From the NCBI RefSeq assembly GCF_002940665.1, contig NZ_MIGY01000002.1:1138683-1202682 (forward strand): a DNA stretch of 64,000 nt, written 5' to 3'. A program made the position numbers and the translations under genes. Positions 43,401 through 54,498 of the stretch are shown here, in pieces. Position 1 is the stretch's first letter. Every line of letters starts with the position of its first letter. This DNA comes from Xanthomonas arboricola (GTDB lineage Bacteria; Pseudomonadota; Gammaproteobacteria; Xanthomonadales; Xanthomonadaceae). The notes beneath the pieces are model-generated. The model did no database searches and was not told where the DNA came from. It was given only the letters and a program-made list of their open reading frames with translations.

Positions 43401-43476
43401 CCAGTGGCGTCGACAGGGCAAACAGCAGGGCAGACGTCAGACGCCGCGTGCGCGGCAGGGTGCGTGGCTCTCTCAC
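40462..43476 (-). CDS. TonB-dependent receptor of the Xanthomonas/Caulobacter long type
   Basis: 1004 residues. After a signal peptide (SALLFALSTPLAAQ) come a linker, a TonB-box-like stretch (LDAVQVTGIRGSL), a plug (about 70-200; ESLQRISGVSIDRSLGEGSR, VRGVGPDFNLVLLNGRQMP, GIEVFKTSRASTPTGGIGAT) and a long 22-strand-type barrel ending YMLGVRYKFW. These are hallmarks of the subgroup expanded in Xanthomonas, where many members import plant carbohydrates. The GTG at 43476 is chosen because GGGGAAG lies at good distance and the signal peptide begins a few residues later; upstream codons give no signal peptide. The downstream partners (SapC, cupin, halogenase) suggest the cargo is modified after import. 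A palindrome lies upstream. Confidence 0.9.
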   Translation of the reverse strand: MREPRTLPRTRRLTSALLFALSTPLAAQTAPAPQSASTVPGAGQADPATLDAVQVTGIRGSLTSSMNVKRDAQGIVDGIVAEDIGKFPDTNLAESLQRISGVSIDRSLGEGSRVTVRGVGPDFNLVLLNGRQMPGASIEESNASNSRAFDFANLASESISGIEVFKTSRASTPTGGIGATINIKTARPLDNPGLHANVGLKGVHDSSNENLPGRLQGDSLTPEISGIFSNTSADGRFGVSLSGSYQERDFGYSQVGVPNGWRSFRGDSTAYGTIPQPGTPGSENIVNRPGPNDIYSVPQNLNYRVVGVERQRTNGQLTLQYKPLDNVTTTLDYTYSENKIQQQRNEMSVWFNYGPSASAWTNGPVAGPVTYSEIVNPATSDLATAGSNAATRNQNKSLGFNVDWAVNDQFKLNFDIHRSTAEAGADSPYGSSNSLGVSGFYRGTSVVDFSKDFPVLQQQLGFGLTGLDPSRTLVTGSAFRNSYMKSEIDQAQVNGDFTFENYSQLKFGIGSTEVKNRSAFSNVQRDTWGGAGTAADYPDDLWIPSSFAQYFDAIDGSGNPAQFNQLFLFDFERARQAAAQVAGDEALYRTSPVFTTDRRVTEKSKNAYLQWNNSWDDLRVPISLAAGVRYEETKVDAQALVPVAVGIDWVANNELPIRLADSAFASGSGKYEYWLPSLDLSFKLTEDLVLRGSYGETIGRPGWGDIQGGQTLNQIARLEGGTGQEGNPGLKPLLSHNIDLSLEWYYSDASYASVGFFRKNIDNYIGVTTRNDASLGLNTPVGGAYWNEALGNGCASADLTCIRNYIFRNRGGAPGVVRGQDDSNGNATGVISGQPGDPVANFAITAPANQRSASLDGWEFNLQHMFGASGFGVSANYTMVDSGLTYDNYVIGEQFALEGLSDSANVVGFYDRDKWQVRAAYNWRDEFLAARFDGSGQPNPVYTEAYGQLDLSIGYQWTENLSLSLEAINLTDEVQRQHGRHPNQIIYATQTGPRYMLGVRYKFW

Positions 43477-43569
43477 GATGATTTCTTCCCCAAATGAAGA
43501 TAAGCCGGCCCCAGGCGGGACAGGCGAAGGTCGATGAAACAATCGAGCATTTGTGAGCGCAGCCTTAAC

Positions 43570-43581
43570 CAAGTCAACTTG
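43570..43581. promoter_or_regulatory. Palindrome CAAGTCAACTTG in the receptor/yfcG divergent region
   Basis: This is the reverse complement of the 12-bp core of the palindrome at 30811-30834. It sits about 95 bp upstream of the TonB receptor start. The same operator-like core in two divergent promoter regions suggests a shared regulator. Confidence 0.4.
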
Positions 43582-43729
43582 CACTGCAGCATCGGCCACG
43601 AGCCAATCGCGTCACACATCGTTCCAATCAGCGCTACGGCAGGCGCACGCGCAGGTAGCTGGCTTGGTCGTACTATCGGCCGTCAAGGCGCGCGGCCGCG
43701 TGCCATCCCCTGCCGAACTGGAGCGCACG

Positions 43730-44419
43730 ATGATCGACCTGTACTACTGGCCCACCCCCAATGGCCACAAGGTCACCTTGTTCCTGGAAGAAGCCGGGCT
43801 GGAGTACACGCTCAAGCCGGTCAACATCGGCAAGGGCGAGCAGTTCGAGCCGGCCTTCCTGCAGATTTCGCCCAACAACAAGATGCCGGCGATCGTCGAC
43901 CACGCACCGTCCGATGGCGGCCCCGCGCAGAGCGTGTTCGAATCCGGCGCCATCCTGCTGTATCTGGCCGAGAAGACCGGCCGCTTCTTGCCGCGCGACG
44001 CGCGCGGCCGCATTGCCGCGCTGGAATGGCTGTTCTGGCAGATGGGCGGGCTGGGGCCGATGAGCGGCCAGATGGGCCACTTCAGCGTCTATGCGCCGGA
44101 AAAGATTCCCTACGCGATCGAACGCTACAACGCCGAGGTGCGTCGCCTGCATGGCGTGCTCGACAAGCGCCTGGCCGAGCACGCGTTCCTGGCCGGCCCG
44201 GAGTACGGCATCGCCGACATGGCCAGCTATCCCTGGATCGAGGTTTATGGCGACCTCCGCCCCGATTACGCCGAGTTCCCGCATCTGAAGCGCTGGCACG
44301 ACGCCATCGCCGCGCGCCCGGCAACGCAACGTGCGTATGCGCTGAAGGAGCAGGTCAACCCCAACGCCGGCAAGCCGCTGAGCGAGGAAGAGCGCAAGCA
44401 TCTGTTCGGCAAGCGCTGA
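43730..44419 (+). CDS. yfcG: Nu-class glutathione transferase / disulfide-bond oxidoreductase (YfcG-like)
   Basis: 229 residues. The N-terminal thioredoxin-like domain begins MIDLYYWPTPNGHKVTLFLE, nearly as in E. coli YfcG, and continues with FLQISPNNKMPAIVDH and VFESGAILLYLAEKTG. The C-terminal helical domain includes LEWLFWQMGGLGPMSGQMGH and PYAIERYNAEVRRL. E. coli YfcG binds two glutathione molecules and reduces disulfides rather than conjugating. The start has GGAG eight bases upstream. It is divergent from the TonB receptor and is followed by a repeat element and a peptidase gene. Confidence 0.9.
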   Translation: MIDLYYWPTPNGHKVTLFLEEAGLEYTLKPVNIGKGEQFEPAFLQISPNNKMPAIVDHAPSDGGPAQSVFESGAILLYLAEKTGRFLPRDARGRIAALEWLFWQMGGLGPMSGQMGHFSVYAPEKIPYAIERYNAEVRRLHGVLDKRLAEHAFLAGPEYGIADMASYPWIEVYGDLRPDYAEFPHLKRWHDAIAARPATQRAYALKEQVNPNAGKPLSEEERKHLFGKR

Positions 44420-44468
44420 GGGTGCAGTAGCAAAAAAAGCGCACGTACAGCAATTCAACACGGCGCCT

Positions 44469-44507
44469 GAGCCCCGCTCCCGCCGGGAGAGGGGTTGGGG
44501 TGAGGGT
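44469..44507 (-). repeat. REP-like palindromic unit
   Basis: GAGCCCCGCTCCCGCCGGGA followed by GAGGGGTTGGGGTGAGGGT is the reverse-orientation partner of the unit at 35523-35557, identical over about 24 bp. It can form a GC-rich hairpin between yfcG and the peptidase gene. Confidence 0.7.
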
Positions 44508-44525
44508 GCGGTCCGCGCGCTTTAG

Positions 44526-46862
<2,337 letters not shown>

Positions 46863-46930
46863 GCGGCCGACAACCGGGTGCCAGGGGCGCGCGAACAGCA
46901 ATGGTAAAGTGGCCGCCGATGCCTAGCATC

Positions 46931-46960
46931 GGCGACATCCGGCGACATCCGGCGACATCC
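46931..46960. repeat. Three tandem copies of GGCGACATCC
   Basis: Three exact head-to-tail 10-bp units lie 86 bp upstream of the Coa1-like gene start. Ten-base units keep helical phase, so copy-number change would add or remove one turn upstream of a promoter. The preceding GGTAAAGTGG may be part of it. Confidence 0.7.
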
Positions 46961-47045
46961 GGCGGCGTTGGTCGCGCGGTGGCGTTGTTCGTCGCTTGCC
47001 CCACCTGCAGTCGTGCGCCAACCGCTGGTCTACAAGGACGTTGCC

Positions 47046-47519
47046 ATGTCATCGCCGCCGCCGATTCCCGCTGCATCGCCCCGCACGCTGCAATCGCCCA
47101 ACGTCTGGAGCCGGCACTGGAAGTGGATCGTCCCCGGCATCGGCGTGGCGCTGTTCCTGCTGCTGGCCTTGGCGATTGGCGGGTTGCTCTCGGTGGTTGC
47201 CGCAACGCTGAAGTCCAGCGATGTGTACCGCGATGCGCTTCGCATCGCGCGTGCCGATGCGCGCGTGACCCGGGCGCTGGGGACACCGGTCGAGGACGCG
47301 TTCCTGCCCAGTGGCAGCATCCGCTACACCGGTCAGGCAGGAGATGCCCGCTTCAGCGTGGACCTGCACGGGCCGCGCGGCGAGGGAAGCCTGCAGGTGG
47401 ACGCCACCCGCAGGCACGGGCAATGGCGCTACCAAACGCTGACATTCGCCAGCGGACAGGCCGATCCAATCAACCTGGTAGCTGACCCGCAAGCGCCGCC
47501 GCAACCCCGCGGGCCATGA
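47046..47519 (+). CDS. Coa1-like single-span membrane protein
   Basis: 157 residues. One membrane span (WIVPGIGVALFLLLALAIGG, about residues 30-50) follows a Pro/Ser-rich cytosolic start. The C-terminal part (SSDVYRDALRIARADARVTR, ALGTPVED, GDARFSVDLHGPRGEGSLQV) resembles the cytochrome oxidase assembly factor Coa1 domain found in bacterial proteins. In mitochondria Coa1 assists early Cox1 assembly; bacterial members are uncharacterised. AAGGA lies at the proper distance before ATG 47046. Confidence 0.7.
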   Translation: MSSPPPIPAASPRTLQSPNVWSRHWKWIVPGIGVALFLLLALAIGGLLSVVAATLKSSDVYRDALRIARADARVTRALGTPVEDAFLPSGSIRYTGQAGDARFSVDLHGPRGEGSLQVDATRRHGQWRYQTLTFASGQADPINLVADPQAPPQPRGP

Positions 47520-47587
47520 CCTAAGACGCATTGCCGCCACCGCTGCGGATGGGTAGGGTCGCGCTACTCAACTTGCGGATCCGCCCC

Positions 47588-49378
47588 ATGAAACCACTCG
47601 TTCTCGCCGTTGCGCTGGCGCTCGGTGCTTCGCTGCCATTGCAGGCACAGCCCGGTGAAACCGCGCAGGCCCAGCCCGTCACGCCGGCCTGGGTGCAGAC
47701 CAGCAACGGCTACGCACAGATCCTGCTGAACGCGCAGGCGCCGTTCCAGCCCGAATACGCCAGTTTCTTCGGCGTGCCCGGCTACGACGACCAGGTCATC
47801 GACCTGGGGCCAAACAACACCGCGCGCTACCGCGATGCGATGAGCAAGGCGCGCGCTGCGTTGCAGGCCAAGCTGGCCACCGAGCGCGACGTCAATGTGC
47901 GCCAGGACCTGCAGATCATGATCGCTGCGGCCGAGCAGAACATCGCAGGCAGCGAACTCAACGAGCGCTATCTGCTGCCGTGGAACGACGCCCCACAGCT
48001 GGTCTTCAGCGGCCTCAATGGATTGCTGTCCGACCAGACCGTGCCCGAGCGCCGCGCCAAGGCGCTGGACCGCCTCAAGCGCTACGTCGGCCTAGTGCCG
48101 GGCAGCACGCCGACCACCACGCTGGCCCGCCAGCGCTACGAAGAACAGCTTGGCAACACCGCCTTGCTGCAGCCCACCCGGCGCGAAGTGGAGCAGGCGC
48201 TGGCGAATGTGGATACCTACGTCGCCGGCATCGGCGAGTTGTTTGTCAAGTACAAGATCGCCGGCGGTGACGAAGCGCTCAAGGCGATGTCCACCCAGTT
48301 GAAGGATTACGCCAACTGGACCCGCACCACTGTGTTGCCGAAGGCGCGCAAGGACACCCGCCTGCCCGAACCGCTGTATGCCTTCCAGCTCGAGCAGGTC
48401 GGCATCGATATCGGCCCGCAGCAGCTGATCCAGCGCGCGCAGCTGGAATTCATGGAAACCCGCTCGGCGATGCGTCAGCTGGCGCCGCTGGTGGCCAAGG
48501 CCAAGGGCGTGCAGGGCAGCGATTATGTGCAGGTGATCCGTGCGCTCAAGGGCAACAAGATCGCCGATGACCAGCTGGAAACCCACTACCGCAGCGTGAT
48601 CGACCGGATCGACCCGATCATCCGTCAGCAGCGCATCGTCGATGTGCCCAACCGCCCGATGCAGATGCGCCTGGGCAGTGCGGCCGAAAGTGCTGCGCAA
48701 CCGGCGCCGCACTTCCTGCCGGCACCGCTGATCGGCAATACCGGCCAGCAGGGCCAGTTCGTGCTGCCGCTGGGCAACCCGACCGCAGACGGCGCCAAGA
48801 AGGAACAGTACGACGACTTCAACTTCGGCTCGGCCGCTTGGACGCTCAGCGCGCACGAAGGCCGCCCCGGACACGAGCTGCAGTTCACCGTCATGGTCGA
48901 ACGCGGCGTGTCGCTGGCGCGCAGCCTATTTGCGTTCAACTCGGTCAACGTCGAAGGCTGGGCGCTGTATGCCGAAGCCGAAATGGTCCCGTACGAACCG
49001 CTCGACGGTCAGCTGATCGCCCTGCAGTTCCGCCTGCTGCGCGCCGCCCGCGCGATGCTCGACCCGATGCTCAACCTTGGCCTGATCGACCGCGAACGCG
49101 CACGCCAGGTGCTCGAAGACGACGTCGGCCTCTCGCCAGCGATGGCTCGCCAGGAACTGGACCGCTACACCGTCCGCGCCCCCGGCCAGGCCGGCAGCTA
49201 CTTCTACGGCTACACCCGCATCCTCGAACTGCGCATGCGCACCGAGCTGGTCCTGGGCAAGAAGTTCGACCGCCTGGCCTTCAACAACTTCCTGCTCGAC
49301 CAGGGCCTGCTGCCGCCGGACCAGCTCGCCAAGGCGGTGGAAACGCAGTTCATTCCGGGGCAGCAGGGCAAGCGCTAA
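47588..49378 (+). CDS. DUF885 family secreted metallo-hydrolase
   Basis: 596 residues with a signal peptide (MKPLVLAVALALGASLPLQAQ). H423-E424-G-R-P-G-H429 (SAHEGRPGH) is the conserved DUF885 motif, like a zinc site, and NVEGWALYAEAEMVPYEP is the second conserved segment with its glutamates. DUF885 proteins are related to carboxypeptidase-like zinc peptidases, but substrates are mostly unknown. No partner gene is obvious; two other peptidase-like exported hydrolases (DPP-IV and the lipoprotein hydrolase) are encoded within 16 kb, suggesting a shared nutritional peptide-digesting role, which is inference. Confidence 0.88.
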   Translation: MKPLVLAVALALGASLPLQAQPGETAQAQPVTPAWVQTSNGYAQILLNAQAPFQPEYASFFGVPGYDDQVIDLGPNNTARYRDAMSKARAALQAKLATERDVNVRQDLQIMIAAAEQNIAGSELNERYLLPWNDAPQLVFSGLNGLLSDQTVPERRAKALDRLKRYVGLVPGSTPTTTLARQRYEEQLGNTALLQPTRREVEQALANVDTYVAGIGELFVKYKIAGGDEALKAMSTQLKDYANWTRTTVLPKARKDTRLPEPLYAFQLEQVGIDIGPQQLIQRAQLEFMETRSAMRQLAPLVAKAKGVQGSDYVQVIRALKGNKIADDQLETHYRSVIDRIDPIIRQQRIVDVPNRPMQMRLGSAAESAAQPAPHFLPAPLIGNTGQQGQFVLPLGNPTADGAKKEQYDDFNFGSAAWTLSAHEGRPGHELQFTVMVERGVSLARSLFAFNSVNVEGWALYAEAEMVPYEPLDGQLIALQFRLLRAARAMLDPMLNLGLIDRERARQVLEDDVGLSPAMARQELDRYTVRAPGQAGSYFYGYTRILELRMRTELVLGKKFDRLAFNNFLLDQGLLPPDQLAKAVETQFIPGQQGKR

Positions 49379-49490
49379 GCGATTCGAGGCTGTGTAATGA
49401 ATCAGGGCGCGATGGAGCTTGAAGGAGCCCGCCATCGCGCCCTGCTGCAGTGCTGCCTTCGCAAATGCTTTCGAATCCTTGTGGCTCGCC

Positions 49491-49946
49491 TCAGCGCGTC
49501 AGAGGCGGCATATCCGGTGCCGCGCGCTGCGGTGCCCCCGCCGGCACCCAGATCGCCATGCCCGCCGCGCGCTTCTGGGTGGTCGGGATGCCGATGCCCA
49601 GCCCGCCGCCGACGCGGCCGCCGTAGCTGCCGCCGCCGACCGACAGGCCGCCGCCGGAGCGTTCCGAGCCCACGCCGACGATGACCACGCCGTTGGCGCC
49701 GAGCTTGGCGGCCTCACGCTTGAGACGTTGCACGGCCGCATCGGTCTGGCCCTGGGTGCCGAAGCCGGCAGCGCTGGTGGATTCGAGCTGGGCGATCTCC
49801 ACCGAGCCGGCCGGTGCGTTGGAATATACCTGCACCAGCGCCGGGTCGATCGGCGCGCGCGCCTGGCCCAGCATCACCTTGGAACTGCTGGCGCAACCGG
49901 CCAGGAGCATGGCTAGCGCAGCGGCGATGACGACATGCTTGTTCAT
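49491..49946 (-). CDS. Small lipoprotein of unknown function
   Basis: 151 residues. The signal peptide ends in a clear lipobox (MLLAGCASS). VQVYSNAPAGSVEIAQLEST and LKREAAKLGANGVVIVGVG resemble the RcsF/YbjQ-type fold, in which a surface beta strand and helix repeat is followed by a small sheet; a Gly-rich SGGGLSVGGGSYGGRVGGGL stretch comes after. RcsF senses envelope damage, but the disulfide cysteines of RcsF are absent, so only a structural resemblance is claimed. It is convergent with the DUF885 gene. Confidence 0.75.
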   Translation of the reverse strand: MNKHVVIAAALAMLLAGCASSSKVMLGQARAPIDPALVQVYSNAPAGSVEIAQLESTSAAGFGTQGQTDAAVQRLKREAAKLGANGVVIVGVGSERSGGGLSVGGGSYGGRVGGGLGIGIPTTQKRAAGMAIWVPAGAPQRAAPDMPPLTR

Positions 49947-50141
49947 GGTGCGGGCCCTGTTGACGACGATGATGGCGATGATCCGGCGCCTGGACTGAAT
50001 CGCTCCGGACTTTGCCGCACCCTAGCCGTGCCCACGTGAGGCTACCGCCAAGCCGCCATTGGTCAGGGTGACCATCTGCCCACAGCGTCTTGGCGGGCGC
50101 GGCGCTAAGCTGATGCCATTCTTTAAATGGCGAGGTGGCAC

Positions 50142-50390
50142 GTGGGATTGATCAGCCTGCTGTGGGGCATTGTGGCGCTGCTGTGGATGGTGCTGGCCTT
50201 CATCCCGCTGCTGGGCTGGGGCAACTGGTTCCTGATTCCGTTCGCGGCGGTGGGCGCGCTGATCGCGGCGATCGCGCTGCTGTTCACCTCGGCCGGCAAT
50301 CGCGGGCGTGCCAAGACCGGTCTGCTGCTCAACGGCCTGGTGATCGTGGTCGGGGTGGTTCGTCTGAGCCTGGGCGGTGGCGTGATCTAG
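50142..50390 (+). CDS. Small membrane protein (three hydrophobic segments)
   Basis: 82 residues from the GTG at 50142 (MGLISLLWGIVALLWMVLAF), which has GAGG six to ten bases upstream; an ATG at 50127 would add five residues. Hydrophobic segments are LISLLWGIVALLWMVLAFIP, FLIPFAAVGALIAAIALLF and GLLLNGLVIVVGVVRLSLG. Charged residues are few and clustered around NRGRAKT. It resembles small Xanthomonas membrane proteins without known function. Confidence 0.65.
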   Translation: MGLISLLWGIVALLWMVLAFIPLLGWGNWFLIPFAAVGALIAAIALLFTSAGNRGRAKTGLLLNGLVIVVGVVRLSLGGGVI

Positions 50391-50632
50391 CACGCGGCAT
50401 TGCCTTCCAAGCAGGCCGCGCGATCTCGAAGCGCCGTGTACCTGCTGGCGATGGAGACGATCGACGCGTGGCACCGCCGCCAGCCGGGCGCACTCTCTAT
50501 GGTGAGCTGACCGCGTGGTCCAGGCGGATCGCGCTGGCGTGAATCAATGCGATCCGGCCCGTTGCAGCGCTGCGACACAGCGTCGCAGCGCGTCCGGCGA
50601 CGGGTCGCGGGCGTAAACTTGCGGGCTGCTGA

Positions 50633-51634
<1,002 letters not shown>

Positions 51635-51719
51635 GTGCGGTGAGGCGGTGCTGTGACGCCTCCCAGGCGGGTAATCGGCACTTGCAGGCTTGGCGTGATT
51701 CGAAAGACGCAATGATCCC

Positions 51720-51745
51720 GCAGGCCGCGTTCTCTCGCGGCCTGC
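51720..51745 (+). terminator. Hairpin downstream of hemB
   Basis: Perfect 10-bp arms with a TTCTCT loop. The following sequence, GCTTCGTGCGG, is not a T-run, so efficiency is uncertain. Confidence 0.45.
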
Positions 51746-51926
51746 GCTTCGTGCGGCGTGCTGCAATCTGCTGGATGAGCAAGGATCGTGCAGCGCAGGC
51801 AGCTTTGGTCAGTCTGCCTTCCGCGGATGCGGGTACCGGCGTCGCTGCAATGAACGAGTGACAGGCCCATCGTTGCGTGATCGCGTCGCGTCAATGACGC
51901 AAGCCTCGAATCGCCACGCAAACTGC

Positions 51927-51945
51927 GATAACGATTCTCATCTAC
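51927..51945 (+). promoter_or_regulatory. Candidate Fur box before the PepSY-reductase gene
   Basis: GATAACGATTCTCATCTAC matches the Fur consensus at 13 of 19 positions by hand and ends about 33 bp before the GTG start, a position that would cover the promoter. It predicts expression under iron limitation. Confidence 0.55.
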
Positions 51946-51978
51946 AATGGCGGGCCCACTGTTGCAGGCTGCTCGCGC

Positions 51979-54498
51979 GTGCTCAAGACCGCCCTGTTCC
52001 AATTGCACTGGCTGCTCGGCATCACGGCCGGGCTGGTGCTGTCGGTGATGGGGCTGACCGGCGCGTTGATGTCCTTCGAAGACGAGATCGTGCGGCTGGC
52101 CAATCCGGCCATCGCACAGCTGGCACAACGGCATACGGCAGGCGAGCGGCCATTGCCGGTGAATGTGCTGCTGCGCCGGCTCGATCTGGATCGACAACAG
52201 GCGGTCACCCGCATGCTGATCGATCCGACCGGCAAGCGCCCGTCCACCGCACGCCTGGCCGGCAAGGGCGGCGGCCGGGTGTATTTCGATCCGTATACCG
52301 GGGAGAAGGTTGCCGCTCCGCGGCTGAGCGGCGCGTTTGCCTTTATCGAGGACCTGCATCGCCATCTGACCGCGGGCAAGCGCGGCCAGGCGGTGACCGG
52401 TGCAAGCACCCTGATCCTGCTGTTCTTCTGCGCCTCCGGCCTGTATCTGCGTTGGCCGCGACGCTGGTGGAGTCTGCGCACCTGGTGGGCGGTGGAGTGG
52501 CGACGGCAGGGGCGCAGTTTTCTGTGGAGCCTGCATGCGGTGTTCGGCACCTGGTGTCTGCTGGTGTACCTGCTAGTGGCGCTGACCGGGCTGACCTGGT
52601 CCTACAACTGGTACCGCGACGGCGTGGTGGCCTTGCTCGGCACCGAGCCGGCGATGCGTGGCGACGGGCGCGATCATCGCCCCGCCACGGTGGATTTCGC
52701 AGCCGTGCAGCGCACCCTGGATGCCATCCCGGGCACGCACGGCACGGCACTGGACCTACGTATTCCGCCGCGTGCGGGTCAGCCGCTGAGCGTACGGTTC
52801 CTGCCCGATCATCCCGACCACGATCGCGCCTACGACAATCTGGAGATCGAGCCGGGCAGCGGTGCGTTGCTGCGTCGTCAGGACTATGCACTGCTGCCGC
52901 GCGGCCAGCAGTTGCTGGTGAGCATGTTTCCGCTGCACTCGGGCAGTTTCTTCGGGCTGCCGGGCCGCATCGTGGTGATGCTGGCCAGTGTCGGCATGTC
53001 GGTGTTCTTCGTGACCGGTTGGATGCTGTATCTGGATCGCCGCCGCAAGAAGCGCGCGCTGCGTGCCGCGCGCGATGTCCTGCACGGTGCACCTGCGGCC
53101 TCGCAAGCCGAGCCGTGGTTGATCGGGTTCGCCAGCCAGAGCGGGTTTGCCGAACGGCTGGCCTGGCAGGCGGCCGGGCATCTGCAGGCCGCCGGTCTGC
53201 CGGTGCAGGTGCGCTCGCTGGCACAGCTCACCGCGCAGCATCTGCAGGGCTCACGGCATGCCTTGTTCGTGGTCAGCACCTTCGGCGATGGCGAGCCGCC
53301 GGACACCGCGCGCAGCTTCGAGCGCGAACTGTTGCGCCAGCGCATGACGCTGTCGCAGCTGACCTATGCCGTGCTGGCCCTGGGCGACCGCCAGTACGCG
53401 CAGTTCTGCGGGTTTTCGCGACGCATCGAGCAGTGGTTGCAGGCGCAAGGCGCGCAGCCATTGTTTCCGGCAGTGGAGATGGACAACACCGATCCGCAGG
53501 CCCTGGCGCAATGGCATGCGCAATTGGCGCAGATTGCCGGTGCGCCGGTGGCCGCCGTGCCGCTGGCACGCCCGACGCTGCTGCACTGGACGTTGGCGGC
53601 GCGCACGCATCTCAACCCGGGTAGCGAGGGAGCACCGATCTGGCAGACCGATCTGCTGCCACCGTCCGGCACGCAGTGGCAGGCCGGCGACATTCTCGAA
53701 GTGCAGCCGGCGCACGCCTATACGCACGTCCGCGCGTGCCTGGCTGCGTGGGGACTGCCGCCCGACGCGCTGGTGCATGTCGATGCGCAGTTGCTGCCGC
53801 TGCAGCAGGCCGTTGCCGAGCGCGTGCTGCCGGAGCCGCCCACGCGCCCGCCAACGCCGCATCCGGATCCACAGAGCTGGCTGGATGCCTGCGCCTGGCT
53901 GCCGACCCGCGACTACTCGCTGGCCAGCGTGCCGGCCGATGGCCTCGCGACTGCAGTGGTACGCCTGACCAAAGGTACCGACGGCAGCCCCGGCCTGGGC
54001 TCGGGCTGGCTGATCTGCCACGCACCCGTCGGTGGGCAGATACGCGCGCGGTTGCGCACCAACCCCGGCTTCCACCGCGTCGAACAGGCGCCGATGGTGT
54101 TGATCGGCAACGGCACCGGTATCGCCGGCTTGCGCAGTCTGCTGCGCGAGGCCGAGCTGGCCGGCGTGCACGGACATTGGCTGCTGTTCGGCGAACGGCA
54201 GGCCGCGCACGATGGTCTGTTTGCCGACGAACTCCAGGCCTGGCAGGCGCGTGGCCATCTGCAGCAGCTGGACCGGGTGTTCTCGCGCGACCAGGCGCAC
54301 AAGCGCTACGTGCAGCATCACTTGCGCGAGACCGGCGACACCTTGCGCCACTGGATCGATCGCGGTGCGGTGATCCATGTCTGCGGCAGCCTGGACAGCA
54401 TGGCGCGTGAGGTCGATGCCACACTGCGCGAATTGCTGGGCGAGGCGCGGCTGGAGTCGCTGACCGCAGCGGGACGTTATCGGCGCGATGTGTATTGA
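51979..54498 (+). CDS. PepSY membrane domain-flavodoxin-NADPH reductase fusion (ferric reductase-like)
   Basis: 839 residues. Residues 1 to about 350 are a PepSY-associated membrane module with four spans (LHWLLGITAGLVLSVMGLTG; LILLFFCASGLYLRWP; SLHAVFGTWCLLVYLLVALT; IVVMLASVGMSVFFVTGWML) and the conserved His residues of such domains. Residues about 378-505 are flavodoxin-like (IGFASQSGFAERLAW; VSTFGDGEPPDTA; LGDRQYAQFCGF), and about 540-839 are a CysJ-type FAD/NADPH reductase (RDYSLASV; LIGNGTGIAGLRSLL). This joins cytosolic NADPH oxidation to a membrane heme or ferric centre, as proposed for siderophore-iron reductases. The start is GTG (51979) with only a weak ribosome site. The nearby Fur-like box supports an iron role. 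Confidence 0.85.
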   Translation: MLKTALFQLHWLLGITAGLVLSVMGLTGALMSFEDEIVRLANPAIAQLAQRHTAGERPLPVNVLLRRLDLDRQQAVTRMLIDPTGKRPSTARLAGKGGGRVYFDPYTGEKVAAPRLSGAFAFIEDLHRHLTAGKRGQAVTGASTLILLFFCASGLYLRWPRRWWSLRTWWAVEWRRQGRSFLWSLHAVFGTWCLLVYLLVALTGLTWSYNWYRDGVVALLGTEPAMRGDGRDHRPATVDFAAVQRTLDAIPGTHGTALDLRIPPRAGQPLSVRFLPDHPDHDRAYDNLEIEPGSGALLRRQDYALLPRGQQLLVSMFPLHSGSFFGLPGRIVVMLASVGMSVFFVTGWMLYLDRRRKKRALRAARDVLHGAPAASQAEPWLIGFASQSGFAERLAWQAAGHLQAAGLPVQVRSLAQLTAQHLQGSRHALFVVSTFGDGEPPDTARSFERELLRQRMTLSQLTYAVLALGDRQYAQFCGFSRRIEQWLQAQGAQPLFPAVEMDNTDPQALAQWHAQLAQIAGAPVAAVPLARPTLLHWTLAARTHLNPGSEGAPIWQTDLLPPSGTQWQAGDILEVQPAHAYTHVRACLAAWGLPPDALVHVDAQLLPLQQAVAERVLPEPPTRPPTPHPDPQSWLDACAWLPTRDYSLASVPADGLATAVVRLTKGTDGSPGLGSGWLICHAPVGGQIRARLRTNPGFHRVEQAPMVLIGNGTGIAGLRSLLREAELAGVHGHWLLFGERQAAHDGLFADELQAWQARGHLQQLDRVFSRDQAHKRYVQHHLRETGDTLRHWIDRGAVIHVCGSLDSMAREVDATLRELLGEARLESLTAAGRYRRDVY

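Larger units (their letters stand above)
51635..51978. other. Region between hemB and the PepSY-reductase fusion
   Basis: About 345 bp without a gene. It contains a hairpin at 51720-51745 (GCAGGCCGCG and CGCGGCCTGC, 6-nt loop), possibly the hemB terminator, then a Fur-like site at 51927-51945. Confidence 0.6.

Noticed and set aside
40282-43497. A plus-strand frame of more than 1000 codons over the second TonB receptor
   Set aside because: Same reasoning: it is antisense to a recognised receptor and has no domain signature.
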